Origin: Myroides indicus
Lineage (GTDB): Bacteria > Bacteroidota > Bacteroidia > Flavobacteriales > Flavobacteriaceae
Direction of reading: 5' to 3'
Assembly (NCBI RefSeq): GCF_004364575.1
Contig: NZ_SOAG01000002.1
Span: 1 to 64,000, forward strand
Length of the DNA stretch: 64,000 bases
The notes under the pieces were generated by a model. That model was not told the DNA's origin, ran no database searches, and was given only the letters and a program-made list of their open reading frames with translations. A program made the translations under genes and the position numbers. Position 1 is the first letter of the stretch; every line of letters starts with the position of its first letter. Of this stretch, positions 28,112 through 37,530 are shown piece after piece.

Positions 28112-28693
28112 ATGAAAATAAATCTGCAGAATAAAAACTTTGCTGCTATGACGGATGAAGAATTGGTTCAATTCATTGTCCATAGCGGAAATACAAGTTT
28201 GTTTGGTATACTTTATGATAGGTATGGGCAAAAAGTTTATACGAAATGTTTAGGTTTTGCAGAGTCAAGAGATGTGGCAGAAGATCTGACTCAGGATATA
28301 TTTGTAAAGCTATATTTGAATTTAAAAAATTTTAGAGGAGAGTCTAAGTTTTCTACCTGGTTGTATTCTTTTGCATATAATCACTGTGTAAATTATTCGA
28401 AAACAGTTTTGAGGCGACGCAGAAATGAAGAAAGTATAAATGAAGAATTCGTGTATGATGAAGCGATGGAAGAAGAGATATCTGATGAAGAAATTTTTTC
28501 TCTTGCAGTAGGAAAACTTCAGCAGTCACTACAAAAGATAGATCCTGAAGATAAAATTATTTTGTTGATGAAATATCAGGATGATAAATCGATAAAAGAA
28601 ATAGCTTTAATGCTGGAATTGGGAGAAAGTGCTGTGAAAATGCGATTACACAGGGCAAAGAGAAAAATAGTGGAAATATATAACTCATTGTAA
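28112..28693 (+). CDS. ECF-type RNA polymerase sigma factor
   Basis: A 193-aa sigma-70 family factor. Region 2 covers about residues 15-95, with YDRYGQKVYTKCLGF and AEDLTQDIFVKLYLNL, and the -10-binding FRGESKFSTWLYSFAYNHCVN. An acidic linker (EESINEEFVYDEAMEEE) precedes region 4 (about 130-190), which has EIALMLELGESAVKMRLHRAK. ATG 28112 is preferred to a GTG at 28106. No classical membrane anti-sigma gene follows; instead a 76-aa protein and a channel gene overlap it. Confidence 0.92.
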   Translation: MKINLQNKNFAAMTDEELVQFIVHSGNTSLFGILYDRYGQKVYTKCLGFAESRDVAEDLTQDIFVKLYLNLKNFRGESKFSTWLYSFAYNHCVNYSKTVLRRRRNEESINEEFVYDEAMEEEISDEEIFSLAVGKLQQSLQKIDPEDKIILLMKYQDDKSIKEIALMLELGESAVKMRLHRAKRKIVEIYNSL

Positions 28694-28923
28694 TGATGGA
28701 TAATCCTTTTAAAAAAATATTAGCAGATGAAAAATTGCCGGAATACCTGAAGGGTAGGGTGATTGATAATCTCAATTTTATAAAGTTATCCCTGGATGTG
28801 TCTGAGCTATATACTGTAAAAGTGCCTGAAGTTTTAGGTAGTTTTCTTGGAGAAGCGGATAAGGAGAAAGAAAAAGAATTGATTGATAAATTAAAAAATA
28901 AAAAAGACGATGGAGTTATATAA
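28693..28923 (+). CDS. Small protein of unknown function downstream of the sigma factor
   Basis: A 76-aa soluble, charged protein. Its ATG overlaps the sigma stop codon (TAATG), which points to coupled translation. The N-terminus is NPFKKILADEKLPEYL, the middle is helical with alternating Leu/Ile, and the C-terminus is Lys/Glu-rich. There is no membrane segment or zinc motif. I do not recognise the family. By position it could be a regulator of the sigma factor, but that is inference. It overlaps the next gene by 14 bases. Confidence 0.75.
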   Translation: MMDNPFKKILADEKLPEYLKGRVIDNLNFIKLSLDVSELYTVKVPEVLGSFLGEADKEKEKELIDKLKNKKDDGVI

Positions 28924-29734
28924 TTTTGAATATCCAAGTCAGATGATAAATTCAGTGATGGGATCTTTGGTAAAAGGAGTCTTTGGTTTTCTGCTGTTAG
29001 GGGGATATGGTTTGCTGTGTTGGCTGGTAATTAAATTTCTGACTTATTTGTTGAAAAAAATATTTAAATTCATTCGATTGGAAAAAATCCAAAAGCTAAT
29101 CAATGAAAATGAATTTTTGAGTAAGTTGAACTTTACTATACGCGTAGAGGGAATTCTTATCTTTTTTGTAAAAGTCTTTATTGTCTTTTTGATGTTGCTG
29201 ATAGGAGCTGAACTTTTTGGACTTGAAGTTGTTTCTAGTGAGATTGGGAATTTAATGATGTATATACCGAAGATATTTGTGGCACTTCTTATTTTTGTGG
29301 GAGGGTTATATTTTGCTTCCTGGATTAAAAAGATTGTGATTGAAGTGTTGAAAAATATTGACTTTGGCGGTGCGCGAATGATCGGGAATATATTATTTTA
29401 TTTGATTCTTGTTTTTGTTATCATTACAACTTTGAATCAGATGGGGATTGATACCTCTGTGATTACTAGTAATATATCAATTATAGTAGGGGCGTTGTTA
29501 TTTACGCTTGCTTTGTCTATGGGATTGGGTGCAAAAGATATTGTTACCCGCTTGTTGTATTCTTTTTATGCCAGAAAGAATTTAGAAATCGGGCAATTTA
29601 TCCGAATAGATAATAGTATTGAAGGATATGTTATTTCTATTGATAATATTTATTTGTGCTTGTTGGTGGACGGTAAAAAGAATTATCTTCCTATACAGAA
29701 AGTTTCGGAAAGTCATATTGAAATTATAAAGTAG
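28910..29734 (+). CDS. MscS-type mechanosensitive channel family protein
   Basis: A 274-aa inner-membrane protein with about five hydrophobic segments. Repeated membrane units such as PKIFVALLIFVGGLYFASWI and the Gly/Ala-rich SMGLGAKDIVTRLLYSFYARK, followed by a short beta-like region (FIRIDNSIEGYVISIDNIY), match the TM-helix-repeat/MscS family (CmpX-like). The protein ends soon after the beta domain, so it lacks the large C-terminal vestibule of E. coli MscS. Its start lies inside the previous gene, so it is part of the sigma operon. Confidence 0.85.
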   Translation: MELYNFEYPSQMINSVMGSLVKGVFGFLLLGGYGLLCWLVIKFLTYLLKKIFKFIRLEKIQKLINENEFLSKLNFTIRVEGILIFFVKVFIVFLMLLIGAELFGLEVVSSEIGNLMMYIPKIFVALLIFVGGLYFASWIKKIVIEVLKNIDFGGARMIGNILFYLILVFVIITTLNQMGIDTSVITSNISIIVGALLFTLALSMGLGAKDIVTRLLYSFYARKNLEIGQFIRIDNSIEGYVISIDNIYLCLLVDGKKNYLPIQKVSESHIEIIK

Positions 29735-29756
29735 TTTCAGGGGTTGAGGAATATAA

Positions 29757-29797
29757 AAAAGAGGCTATTTATATTAAAAAACAGCCTCTTTTTTTGT
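29757..29797 (+). terminator. Terminator of the sigma factor operon
   Basis: AAAGAGGCT (29758-29766) pairs with AGCCTCTTT (29783-29791), with A and T tracts on both sides. It lies between convergent genes and may also serve the universal stress protein gene. Confidence 0.8.
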
Positions 29798-29808
29798 TCT
29801 GTTAAAGT

Positions 29809-30639
29809 TTAATTATCAATCTTAAAAGTAAGAACAGAAGTAGAGGAGTGATTTACTAAATCCTCACTGATGCTTCCGTTAAAGAAGTGTGAGATTCCTT
29901 TTCTTCCATGTGTGGCAATGCCGATGAGGTCTGCATTTATTCTATCTGAAAAATTTAGGATTCCTTTCTCTATGTTGATGTCATTATAAATACTTAAGTC
30001 GTATTCTTTATCGGTTATGTCTTGTAAAAAGTCCTGTAAAAGCTCTTCGGCAACATGAGTGGCTTTAAAGTTGTTGGGTGTGTTAACCATTAACAAATGA
30101 AGTTTTGATCCAAATACTTTATTAAAAGCCAGTGCTTTTTTAAAAGGTTCTTTCATGTTTTCTGAAAAGTCAGAAGCAAAGACAAAATCACTGATTTTAA
30201 AGTCTTCTACTTCTCCCTTTATTACTAAAACAGGAATGTTGGAGGTTCGAACTACCTTTTCAGTATTTGATCCGATAAAATATTCTTTAAACCCGCTTGC
30301 TCCATGTGATCCCATAACAATTAAATCAACGTTGTTGTTTTCGGCTGATTTAGTAACGCCTAAAGAAGTGCGATCAAGAATTAGGCTTGTAGAAACGGTT
30401 AGTCCTTGGAAAATAGGATCTAAAGCGAGGTTGTTTAGTTTTTCTTCTGCTGCATTTTTAAAAAACATAACCTGAGGCGCAGGAGTTCCTTTGTTTACGC
30501 TGTCGCTCCCTTCCTGAGGAAGGTCAAGAATGTGCAGTAAAATAATTTCGGCACCTTCTTTTTTAGCAAGTTTAATTCCTACTCTGATTGCGTTAAATGC
30601 CTGATTTGAAAAATCAGTTGGAATGAGTATTTTTTTCAT
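29809..30639 (-). CDS. Universal stress protein, two-domain form
   Basis: A 276-aa cytosolic protein with two tandem Usp domains. The first (about 1-145) begins MKKILIPTDFS and keeps the nucleotide-binding GSHGASGFKEYFIGSNTEKV motif. The second (about 150-276) begins FVFASDFSE and has ATHGRKGISHFFNGSISEDL. Both G-x2-G-x9-G-S type loops are present, so ATP binding is plausible in each. A TAACTTTG box (30764-30757, minus) overlaps the rimP promoter. Confidence 0.92.
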   Translation of the reverse strand: MKKILIPTDFSNQAFNAIRVGIKLAKKEGAEIILLHILDLPQEGSDSVNKGTPAPQVMFFKNAAEEKLNNLALDPIFQGLTVSTSLILDRTSLGVTKSAENNNVDLIVMGSHGASGFKEYFIGSNTEKVVRTSNIPVLVIKGEVEDFKISDFVFASDFSENMKEPFKKALAFNKVFGSKLHLLMVNTPNNFKATHVAEELLQDFLQDITDKEYDLSIYNDINIEKGILNFSDRINADLIGIATHGRKGISHFFNGSISEDLVNHSSTSVLTFKIDN

Positions 30640-30748
30640 ATTCAAGTATTGATTGATTTCTTATTTTTTCAGCTGTAATTTAATGAAGTTATAAAAATAA
30701 GAATATAATTATCAATACACAAAAGTTTTATTTGTATAAAAAAAGTAA

Positions 30749-30756
30749 TATATTTG
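30749..30756 (+). promoter_or_regulatory. -7 box of rimP-nusA-infB
   Basis: TATATTTG matches TAnnTTTG exactly. Transcription would start near 30763, giving about 55 bases of leader that contain the hairpin at 30787. Confidence 0.6.
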
Positions 30757-30786
30757 CAAAGTTATTTATTAAAAAGACTAAATAAT

Positions 30787-30810
30787 GAGGGGACAGAGTC
30801 CCCTCTTTTT
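30787..30810 (+). terminator. Terminator-like hairpin in the rimP leader
   Basis: GAGGGGAC (30787-30794), loop AGA, GTCCCCTC (30798-30805), then five T. It is a perfect GC-rich intrinsic terminator placed between the promoter box and the rimP ATG at 30818. No gene ends in front of it on this strand (the convergent Usp gene points away), so it is a candidate attenuator of the operon. Confidence 0.7.
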
Positions 30811-30817
30811 ATAGGAT

Positions 30818-31285
30818 ATGACGTTTAAGGATAGAGTAAAAGAGTTGATTAATAAAGCGTTAGATGACTGTTCTTGTTTGTTTTTGATAGATTTTTCTAT
30901 ATCACCGGATAATAAAATAACTGTTATTATTGATGGAGATAAAGGTGTAACTTTGCAAGATTGTATTGATGTAAGCAGAGTTATTGAGCACAATTTAGAT
31001 AGAGAAGAGCAGGATTTTTCGTTAGAAGTAGCCTCTGCGGGAGCAACAGCGCCGCTAAAACAGCTTCGTCAATACCATAAAAATATCGGCAGAAAGCTGA
31101 ATGTGGTTACAATAGAACAACAAAAAATTGAAGCAACTTTAGAAGAAGTGCGAGACGGAGAGATTGTGCTCAGGTGGAAAGCTAGAGAGCCCAAGCCTGT
31201 AGGTAAAGGAAAAATAACTGTTGAAAAAGAAGCAGTTATCGCATTTGATAAGATAAAAGAGGCTAATGTTATAATTTCATTTTAA
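30818..31285 (+). CDS. rimP: Ribosome maturation factor RimP
   Basis: A 155-aa protein needed for 30S subunit maturation. N-terminal alpha/beta domain with [28 protein letters not shown] and [17 protein letters not shown]-terminal small beta domain starting near residue 90. The expected E-V-S-S-P-G motif reads EVASAGA. It is the first gene of rimP-nusA-infB, the usual order. Confidence 0.95.
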   Translation: MTFKDRVKELINKALDDCSCLFLIDFSISPDNKITVIIDGDKGVTLQDCIDVSRVIEHNLDREEQDFSLEVASAGATAPLKQLRQYHKNIGRKLNVVTIEQQKIEATLEEVRDGEIVLRWKAREPKPVGKGKITVEKEAVIAFDKIKEANVIISF

Positions 31286-31297
31286 AAAAAGTATTAC

Positions 31298-32536
31298 ATG
31301 GAGAATAGTGGTTTAATTGAATCATTCTCAGAGTTTCAAGAATTAAAAGATATAGACAGAGTTACCCTGATGGCTATTTTGGAAGATGTATTCAGAAATG
31401 CATTGAAGAAAAAATATGGAGCAGATGATAACTTTGATATTATTGTTAATCCGGATAAAGGAGATTTTCAGGTTTTTAGAAACAGAGTGGTTGTGGATGA
31501 CGGAGAAGTAGAAGATGATAATTATGAGATTTCTTTGACAGATGCTCGAAAGATTGAAGCAGATTTTGAAGTAGGCGAAGAAGTTTCTGAAGAAGTTAAA
31601 TTGGAAGATATTGGAAGACGAGCAGTACTTGCTTTGCGCCAGTATTTGAATTCTAAAGTAACAGAACACGATAATGCTACCCTGTATAAGCATTTTAGAG
31701 AAGTGATCGGGGAGATTTATACAGCAGAAGTGCATCATATCCGCCCAAAAGTCGTAATTTTGATGGACGAAGAAGGCAATGAAATTGTATTGCCGAAAGA
31801 AAAACAGATTCCTTCAGATTTTTTTAGAAAAGGAGATACAGTAAAAGGAGTAATAGAGGCGGTTGAATTAAAAGGATCCAAACCGCAGATTATTATGTCC
31901 AGAACATCTGTTCAGTTTTTGGAAAGATTGCTGGAGCAAGAAATTCCGGAAATTGCAGAAGGACTTATTACAGTTAAAAAAGTAGTACGTATTCCGGGAG
32001 AAAAAGCAAAAATAGCTGTAGATTCTTATGATGAGCGCATTGATCCGGTCGGTGCATGTGTGGGAATGAAAGGATCGAGAATTCACGGAATTGTAAGAGA
32101 ATTAGGAAATGAAAATATAGATGTAATCCATTATACTGCCAATACAGATTTATTTGTCAAAAGAGCATTAGCTCCGGCAAAAGTAAACAAGGTTGTTTTG
32201 GATGATGCAGCTAAAAAGGCAAATGTATATTTAGATTTGGAAGAAGTTTCTCGTGCCATTGGGAGAGGAGGTCAGAATATCAAATTAGCAGGAATGCTTA
32301 CAGGATTTGATATTGATGTGATGAGAGAACTTAATTCAGAAGATGACGACGTGGAATTGTCAGAGTTTAAGGATGAAATTGACGAATGGGTAATTGACGA
32401 ATTTGCCAAAATAGGCTTAGATACAGCCAAAAGTGTGTTAAATCTCACTGTAGACGAACTGATTAAGAGAACCGATCTTGAAGAAGAAACAATAGAAGAT
32501 GTATTGAGAATTCTGAGAGAGGAGTTTGAAGATTAG
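31298..32536 (+). CDS. nusA: Transcription termination/antitermination factor NusA
   Basis: A 412-aa RNA polymerase-binding factor. Domains in order: N-terminal polymerase-binding domain (about 1-130), S1 domain (about 135-200), then two KH domains with VGACVGMKGSRIHGIVREL and AIGRGGQNIKLAGMLTGF. A short acidic tail with VDELIKRTDLEEETIEDVL follows. There are no long C-terminal acidic repeats as in E. coli. Nus factors can act on hairpins such as the one in this operon's leader. Confidence 0.96.
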   Translation: MENSGLIESFSEFQELKDIDRVTLMAILEDVFRNALKKKYGADDNFDIIVNPDKGDFQVFRNRVVVDDGEVEDDNYEISLTDARKIEADFEVGEEVSEEVKLEDIGRRAVLALRQYLNSKVTEHDNATLYKHFREVIGEIYTAEVHHIRPKVVILMDEEGNEIVLPKEKQIPSDFFRKGDTVKGVIEAVELKGSKPQIIMSRTSVQFLERLLEQEIPEIAEGLITVKKVVRIPGEKAKIAVDSYDERIDPVGACVGMKGSRIHGIVRELGNENIDVIHYTANTDLFVKRALAPAKVNKVVLDDAAKKANVYLDLEEVSRAIGRGGQNIKLAGMLTGFDIDVMRELNSEDDDVELSEFKDEIDEWVIDEFAKIGLDTAKSVLNLTVDELIKRTDLEEETIEDVLRILREEFED

Positions 32537-32588
32537 TCCTGCAAACACGGATAACGCACAACACAAATAAATACACTAAAAAGATAAT

Positions 32589-35576
32589 ATGTCTGAAGAA
32601 AGAGCAATAAGAATAAATAAAGTTTTAAGGGAATTAAATATTTCTCTCGACAGAGCCGTAGACTTTTTGAAAGGCAAAGGATTTGAAATCGATGCAACTC
32701 CAAATGCTAAAATTTCTCAAGAAGAGTATAGTGTTCTGTGCAAACAATTTTCTGCTGACAGAGGGAAGAAAGAAGCTTCTATTGAAGTAAGCGAAGAGAA
32801 AAAGAAAGAGAAAGAAGCGTTGAAACAAGAGCGCGAGCGAGAATTGGAAGAAAAGAGAAAACAAGAAGAAAAAGCTCGAATCAAAAGAGAACAAGAAATT
32901 ATCAGAGCAAAAGCAGAAGAAGCTGTTGCTATTAAAACAGTTGGTAAGATAGAGCTTGAACCAAAACCTAAAACTAAAGCATCTTCAGACGATTCGCAAA
33001 CAGAAAACAAAAAAGAGGCAGTAAAGCAGCCCGAAGCTGAAGCTCCTAAACAAGAAGCGGTAAAGGAAACGATTAAAGTCTCTGAGCCTAAGGCAGAAGT
33101 AAAAAAAGAAATTGTTGAAACAGATGCTAAACCTGTATCTGCCGAAACAAACACTAATAAGAAAGTGGAAGCAAAACAGGAAGTTGAAAAGCCAAAGCAA
33201 CAAGAGGTTGTAAAGGATAAACAAGAAGAATCTTCAGCTAAAAAACAGGATAAACCGGAAGCTAAAACAGAAGAAAAAGGAACGAAAGCAGAAGAAGCTA
33301 AAGGAGAGCCTAAATTAGGAGATGAAATTATAAAAACACAATACCAGAAGCTTACAGGGGCAACTTTTACAGGTCAAAAAATTGATTTATCTCAATTTGA
33401 AAAACCCAAAAAGAAAAAAGAAGACCACAAAAAAGGGAACAATGCTGCTGGTTCAGGGAATAATAAAAAAGAAGGATCTCAGGGCGCCGGAAAAAACAAA
33501 AGAAAACGCATAGCAAAACCTTCCACTCAAGAAGGAGCAAATAGTGCTGGCGCTGCCGGAGGAAATAACCATCCAAGAGGCGGAAACCAAAATAATGCTC
33601 AAAGAGGTGGTGGGAAGTTCAATAATAAACACTCTAAACGCCATACTGCGCCAGTTGTAAAAGCTGAACCGACCGAAGAAGAAGTTAAAAATCAAATTAA
33701 AGAAACTTTAGAGCGTCTTCAAGGAAAAGGTAATAAGTCTAAAGCTGCAAAATATAGAAGAGATAAGAGAGATATACATCGTAAAAAAACAGACGAAGAA
33801 CAAAAAGCACTGGAGGCAGGAAGTAAAGTGCTGAAAGTGACAGAGTTTGTAACGGTGGGGGAAATAGCAACAATGATGGATGTGCCGATTACTAAAGTGA
33901 TAGGTACTTGTATGTCATTGGGTATCATGGTTACAATGAACCAGCGATTAGATGCAGAAACGTTGAGCATTGTTGCAGATGAATTTGGTTATGAAGTTGA
34001 CTTTACAACAGCCGATCTGGAAGAATCTATCGAAGAAGTTCCGGACAGACCAGAGGATTTAAAGCCAAGAGCGCCGATTGTAACGGTTATGGGGCACGTT
34101 GACCACGGAAAAACTTCCTTACTGGATCACATTCGTAAAGCCAATGTAATTGCCGGAGAATCAGGAGGAATTACACAACATATCGGAGCTTACGGAGTGA
34201 CGTTAGACGGCGGACAAAAAATCACATTTTTAGATACTCCTGGACACGAGGCATTTACTGCTATGCGTGCCCGTGGAGCTCAAGTTACCGATATTGTAAT
34301 TATTGTAATTGCTGCGGATGACGATATCATGCCACAAACCAAAGAGGCTATAAGTCATGCTCAGGCTGCAGGAGTCCCGATTATTTTTGCGATTAATAAA
34401 ATAGATAAGCCAACGGCAAATCCTGAGAAAATTAAGGAAAAACTGGCAGCAATGAATTTTTTGGTAGAAGAATGGGGAGGAACCTATCAGTCTCAGGATA
34501 TCTCTGCCAAGCAAGGAATCGGAATGAAAGAATTACTTGAAAAAGTATTGCTTGAAGCAGAAATGCTTGAATTAAAAGCTAACCCTAATAAACTCGCTTC
34601 CGGAACCGTGGTAGAAGCTTATCTGGATAAAGGAAGAGGATATGTGTCTACTATTTTGGTGCAGGGAGGAACGCTGAGAGTAGGAGATTACCTGTTGGCA
34701 GGATGTCATCACGGAAAAGTGCGTGCTATGCATGATGAGCGCGGAAATTCAATAAAAGAAGCAGGACCATCCAGACCTATTTCTGTTTTAGGATTAGACG
34801 GAGCGCCAACTGCCGGAGATAAGTTTAACGTATTTGAAGAAGAAAAAGAAGCAAAGCAAATTGCTACAAAACGTACGCAATTGTTGAGAGAGCAGTCTGT
34901 AAGAACCCAAAGACATATTACTTTGGCAGAAATCGGACGCCGAATTGCTTTAGGAGACTTTAAAGAGCTTAATATTATCCTGAAAGGAGATGTGGACGGA
35001 TCTGTTGAAGCACTTTCCGATTCGTTCTCTAAACTTTCTACAGAAGAAATACAAATCAACATCATCCATAAAGGAGTTGGAGCAATAACCGAATCTGACG
35101 TATTGTTAGCGTCTGCTTCTGATGCTATTATTATAGGGTTCAACGTTCGTCCGATGACTTCGGCGAAACAATTGGCAGAAAAAGAGGAAATTGATATCAG
35201 AAATTACTCTATTATCTATGACGCTATCGATGATTTGAAAGATGCAATGGAAGGTATGCTATCTCCGGAATTAAAAGAAGAAGTTACCGGTACGGCAGAA
35301 ATCAGAGAACTGTTCAAGATTTCAAAAGTGGGAACAATTGCAGGGTGTATGGTTACGGATGGCAAGATATTCAGAAGTTCAAAAATCCGCTTAATCCGCG
35401 AAGGAGTCGTAATCTACACAGGAGAACTGACAGCATTAAAACGCTTTAAAGACGACGTAAAAGAAGTGGCTAAAGGATACGATTGCGGAATTCAGATTAA
35501 AAATTACAACGATATTAAGGAGTATGATTTAATAGAGGCATTCCAAGAAGTTGAAGTAAAGAAAAAACTAAAGTAA
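32589..35576 (+). CDS. infB: Translation initiation factor IF-2
   Basis: A 995-aa GTPase that brings initiator tRNA to the ribosome. The N-terminal domain (1-60) is followed by a very long Lys/Glu/Ala-rich, then Gly/Asn-rich disordered region (about 60-400). The second N-domain is near 415-460 ([19 protein letters not shown]). The GTPase starts near residue 502 with [16 protein letters not shown] and NKID follow. The C-terminal part has the IF2 beta-barrels. It ends with a strong terminator. Confidence 0.97.
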   Translation: MSEERAIRINKVLRELNISLDRAVDFLKGKGFEIDATPNAKISQEEYSVLCKQFSADRGKKEASIEVSEEKKKEKEALKQERERELEEKRKQEEKARIKREQEIIRAKAEEAVAIKTVGKIELEPKPKTKASSDDSQTENKKEAVKQPEAEAPKQEAVKETIKVSEPKAEVKKEIVETDAKPVSAETNTNKKVEAKQEVEKPKQQEVVKDKQEESSAKKQDKPEAKTEEKGTKAEEAKGEPKLGDEIIKTQYQKLTGATFTGQKIDLSQFEKPKKKKEDHKKGNNAAGSGNNKKEGSQGAGKNKRKRIAKPSTQEGANSAGAAGGNNHPRGGNQNNAQRGGGKFNNKHSKRHTAPVVKAEPTEEEVKNQIKETLERLQGKGNKSKAAKYRRDKRDIHRKKTDEEQKALEAGSKVLKVTEFVTVGEIATMMDVPITKVIGTCMSLGIMVTMNQRLDAETLSIVADEFGYEVDFTTADLEESIEEVPDRPEDLKPRAPIVTVMGHVDHGKTSLLDHIRKANVIAGESGGITQHIGAYGVTLDGGQKITFLDTPGHEAFTAMRARGAQVTDIVIIVIAADDDIMPQTKEAISHAQAAGVPIIFAINKIDKPTANPEKIKEKLAAMNFLVEEWGGTYQSQDISAKQGIGMKELLEKVLLEAEMLELKANPNKLASGTVVEAYLDKGRGYVSTILVQGGTLRVGDYLLAGCHHGKVRAMHDERGNSIKEAGPSRPISVLGLDGAPTAGDKFNVFEEEKEAKQIATKRTQLLREQSVRTQRHITLAEIGRRIALGDFKELNIILKGDVDGSVEALSDSFSKLSTEEIQINIIHKGVGAITESDVLLASASDAIIIGFNVRPMTSAKQLAEKEEIDIRNYSIIYDAIDDLKDAMEGMLSPELKEEVTGTAEIRELFKISKVGTIAGCMVTDGKIFRSSKIRLIREGVVIYTGELTALKRFKDDVKEVAKGYDCGIQIKNYNDIKEYDLIEAFQEVEVKKKLK

Positions 35577-35593
35577 ACATCATAAATGAAGAA

Positions 35594-35623
35594 GAAGGGG
35601 TTGCCATAGCAATCCCTTTTTTT
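35594..35623 (+). terminator. Terminator of rimP-nusA-infB
   Basis: AAGGGGTTGC (35595-35604) pairs with GCAATCCCTT (35609-35618, one G-T), followed by a T run. It lies 18 bases past the infB stop. Confidence 0.85.
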
Positions 35624-35691
35624 ATGACAAGGTGTCAGCTATTTGATTTGGCGTATATTTTGCTGTATTCTTACCGATTAAAAGTAAAACT

Positions 35692-36366
35692 ATGATTTGG
35701 ATTTTTATGATTGCTGTCATGGCAGCAAGTTATTATATACAATATAAGTTAAAGTCAAAATTTGAGAAGTATTCAAAAATACATCTGCAAAACGGGATGA
35801 GTGGTGCTGAAATTGCTCAAAAAATGCTCTTAGATCACGGAATCAGAGATGTACGCGTTATTTCAACTCCGGGTCGTTTAACGGATCATTACAATCCGGC
35901 CGATAAAACGGTTAATTTGAGCGAAGCGGTTTACAACGAACGCAATGCCGCCGCCGCTGCGGTTGCTGCACACGAAGTTGGACATGCTGTTCAGCATGCT
36001 ACCGCTTATCATTGGCTGACAATGAGATCTAAAATGGTACCGGTTTTAAGTGTGACATCTAATATAGTACCCTGGGTTTTATTGGCAGGTGTTTTTATGC
36101 TTAATACTTTTCCTCAGTTGTTGTTACTGGGAATTGTATTGTTCGCTTTAACTACTATATTTTCATTCATCACTTTGCCGGTTGAATATGACGCCAGTAA
36201 CAGAGCTTTAAAGTGGCTTCAGACTAAAAACATGGTTACACAACAGGAGTATGCAGGGGCAAAAGATGCTTTGAGCTGGGCTGCCCGTACTTATGTAGTT
36301 GCAGCTATCTCATCGCTAGGCACACTGCTGTACTATGTTATGATTTATATGGGACGAAGAGAATAG
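35692..36366 (+). CDS. Membrane zinc metallopeptidase, YugP family
   Basis: A 224-aa integral membrane protein with an N-terminal membrane helix (residues about 1-18), a soluble part with TPGRLTDHYNPADKTVNLSE, and the zinc motif HEVGHAVQH near residue 94. Two further hydrophobic stretches lie at about 120-165, and the last helix at about 205-220. A Glu-containing PVEYDASNRA segment after the helices could give the third ligand. The cellular substrate of this family is not known. It stands alone between infB and ribF. Confidence 0.9.
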   Translation: MIWIFMIAVMAASYYIQYKLKSKFEKYSKIHLQNGMSGAEIAQKMLLDHGIRDVRVISTPGRLTDHYNPADKTVNLSEAVYNERNAAAAAVAAHEVGHAVQHATAYHWLTMRSKMVPVLSVTSNIVPWVLLAGVFMLNTFPQLLLLGIVLFALTTIFSFITLPVEYDASNRALKWLQTKNMVTQQEYAGAKDALSWAARTYVVAAISSLGTLLYYVMIYMGRRE

Positions 36367-36392
36367 TGTTTATATTTTAATTTTAATTGTTT

Positions 36393-36418
36393 AAAGGTAT
36401 CCGATAGGATGCCTTTTT
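36393..36418 (+). terminator. Terminator after the YugP-type gene
   Basis: AAAGGTATCC (36393-36402) pairs with GGATGCCTTT (36407-36416, one G-T) followed by T residues. Confidence 0.7.
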
Positions 36419-36605
36419 GCGTTTACAATTGTCATTGGTGGATAACCGATTGCCAAATGAAATTAAAGATAAAGCAAAAGATTAAAAAACGGGATTTTTA
36501 TTGCTTTTGTAATGCCATTTTACAAATATGGGTTATTTTTACGTTCAGAAAATTTTCCGTACAAAGGAAAGAGTAATATATATAAAAAGAACTAAGAAAT
36601 TAATC

Positions 36606-37529
36606 GTGAAAATATATTCTTCAATCAGTGAATTCAAGACTAATAAAAGAATTGTAGCTACTTTAGGTACTTTTGACGGCGTTCATGTAGGACATCAGAT
36701 GATTTTGAAAAAGCTGACAGATGCAGCAAAACAAATGAACGCAGAAAGTTTGGTGTTGACTTTTTTTCCACATCCGCGCATGGTTTTAAAACAAGATCAC
36801 GGGATTCAATTGTTAAATACACTTGATGAAAAAAAAGAACTTTTAGAACAGTTAGGATTGGATAATTTGGTGATTCAGAAATTTGATATGGATTTTGCCA
36901 ATCTGACAGCGGAAGAATTTGTAAAAAAAGTTTTGGTTGATACTTTTAATATCTCTAAAATAATTATAGGATATGATCATCGTTTTGGAAAAAACAGAAC
37001 GGCGGATATCAATGATCTTAGAAATTTTGGCAAACAATATGGTTTTGAAGTAGAAGAAATATCGGCTCAGGAAATAGACCATGTTTCTATCAGTTCTACC
37101 AAGATAAGAACCGCTTTAGAAGAAGGAAATATAAAAAAAGCGAATGAATTTTTAGGACATAACTACTTTTTTTCAGGAATAGTTGTGCATGGTAAAAAGT
37201 TGGGTAAAAAGTTGGGTTTTCCAACTGCAAATATTAAAATTGAAGAAACGTATAAACTTATTCCTAAAAATGGAATTTATATTGTTGAGTCTGAGCTGGA
37301 CGGTCAGAAAGTGAAGGGAATGATGAGTGTAGGAATAAACCCTACTTTTGAAGGACATCCTTATTCTATTGAAGTAAATTATTTGGATTGGGAGGGAGAT
37401 TTGTACGGCAAAACAATAAAAGTTAGTATCTTGGACAGAATAAGAGAGGAAATAAAATTTGATAATCTGGAAGATCTGGTATCTAGGCTTAAACAAGATG
37501 AAATAATAACCCGAAAGTATTTTAGCTGA
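36606..37529 (+). CDS. ribF: Bifunctional riboflavin kinase / FAD synthetase
   Basis: A 307-aa enzyme making FMN and then FAD. The N-terminal adenylyltransferase domain shows LGTFDGVHVGHQ and the IIGYDHRFGKNR and SSTKIR segments; the C-terminal kinase domain begins near residue 185 and has KKLGFPTANI and GMMSVGINPTF. I chose GTG 36606 (reads VKIYSSISEF) because upstream residues in the longer frame from ATG 36528 do not look like RibF and the resulting length fits the family. Its stop is one base before the next start. Confidence 0.93.
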   Translation: MKIYSSISEFKTNKRIVATLGTFDGVHVGHQMILKKLTDAAKQMNAESLVLTFFPHPRMVLKQDHGIQLLNTLDEKKELLEQLGLDNLVIQKFDMDFANLTAEEFVKKVLVDTFNISKIIIGYDHRFGKNRTADINDLRNFGKQYGFEVEEISAQEIDHVSISSTKIRTALEEGNIKKANEFLGHNYFFSGIVVHGKKLGKKLGFPTANIKIEETYKLIPKNGIYIVESELDGQKVKGMMSVGINPTFEGHPYSIEVNYLDWEGDLYGKTIKVSILDRIREEIKFDNLEDLVSRLKQDEIITRKYFS

Positions 37530-37530
37530 T

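Noticed and set aside
30787..30810. Part of a tRNA or small RNA gene before rimP
   Set aside because: Only one hairpin with a T tract is present; no cloverleaf parts.
32717..33154. Antisense 145-aa frame opposite infB
   Set aside because: It mirrors the low-complexity Lys/Glu region of IF-2 and gives Ser/Phe-rich sequence with no domain; the same holds for other minus-strand frames within infB.
36528..36605. Longer ribF start from ATG 36528
   Set aside because: The 26 extra residues are basic and unlike RibF; GTG 36606 gives normal length.
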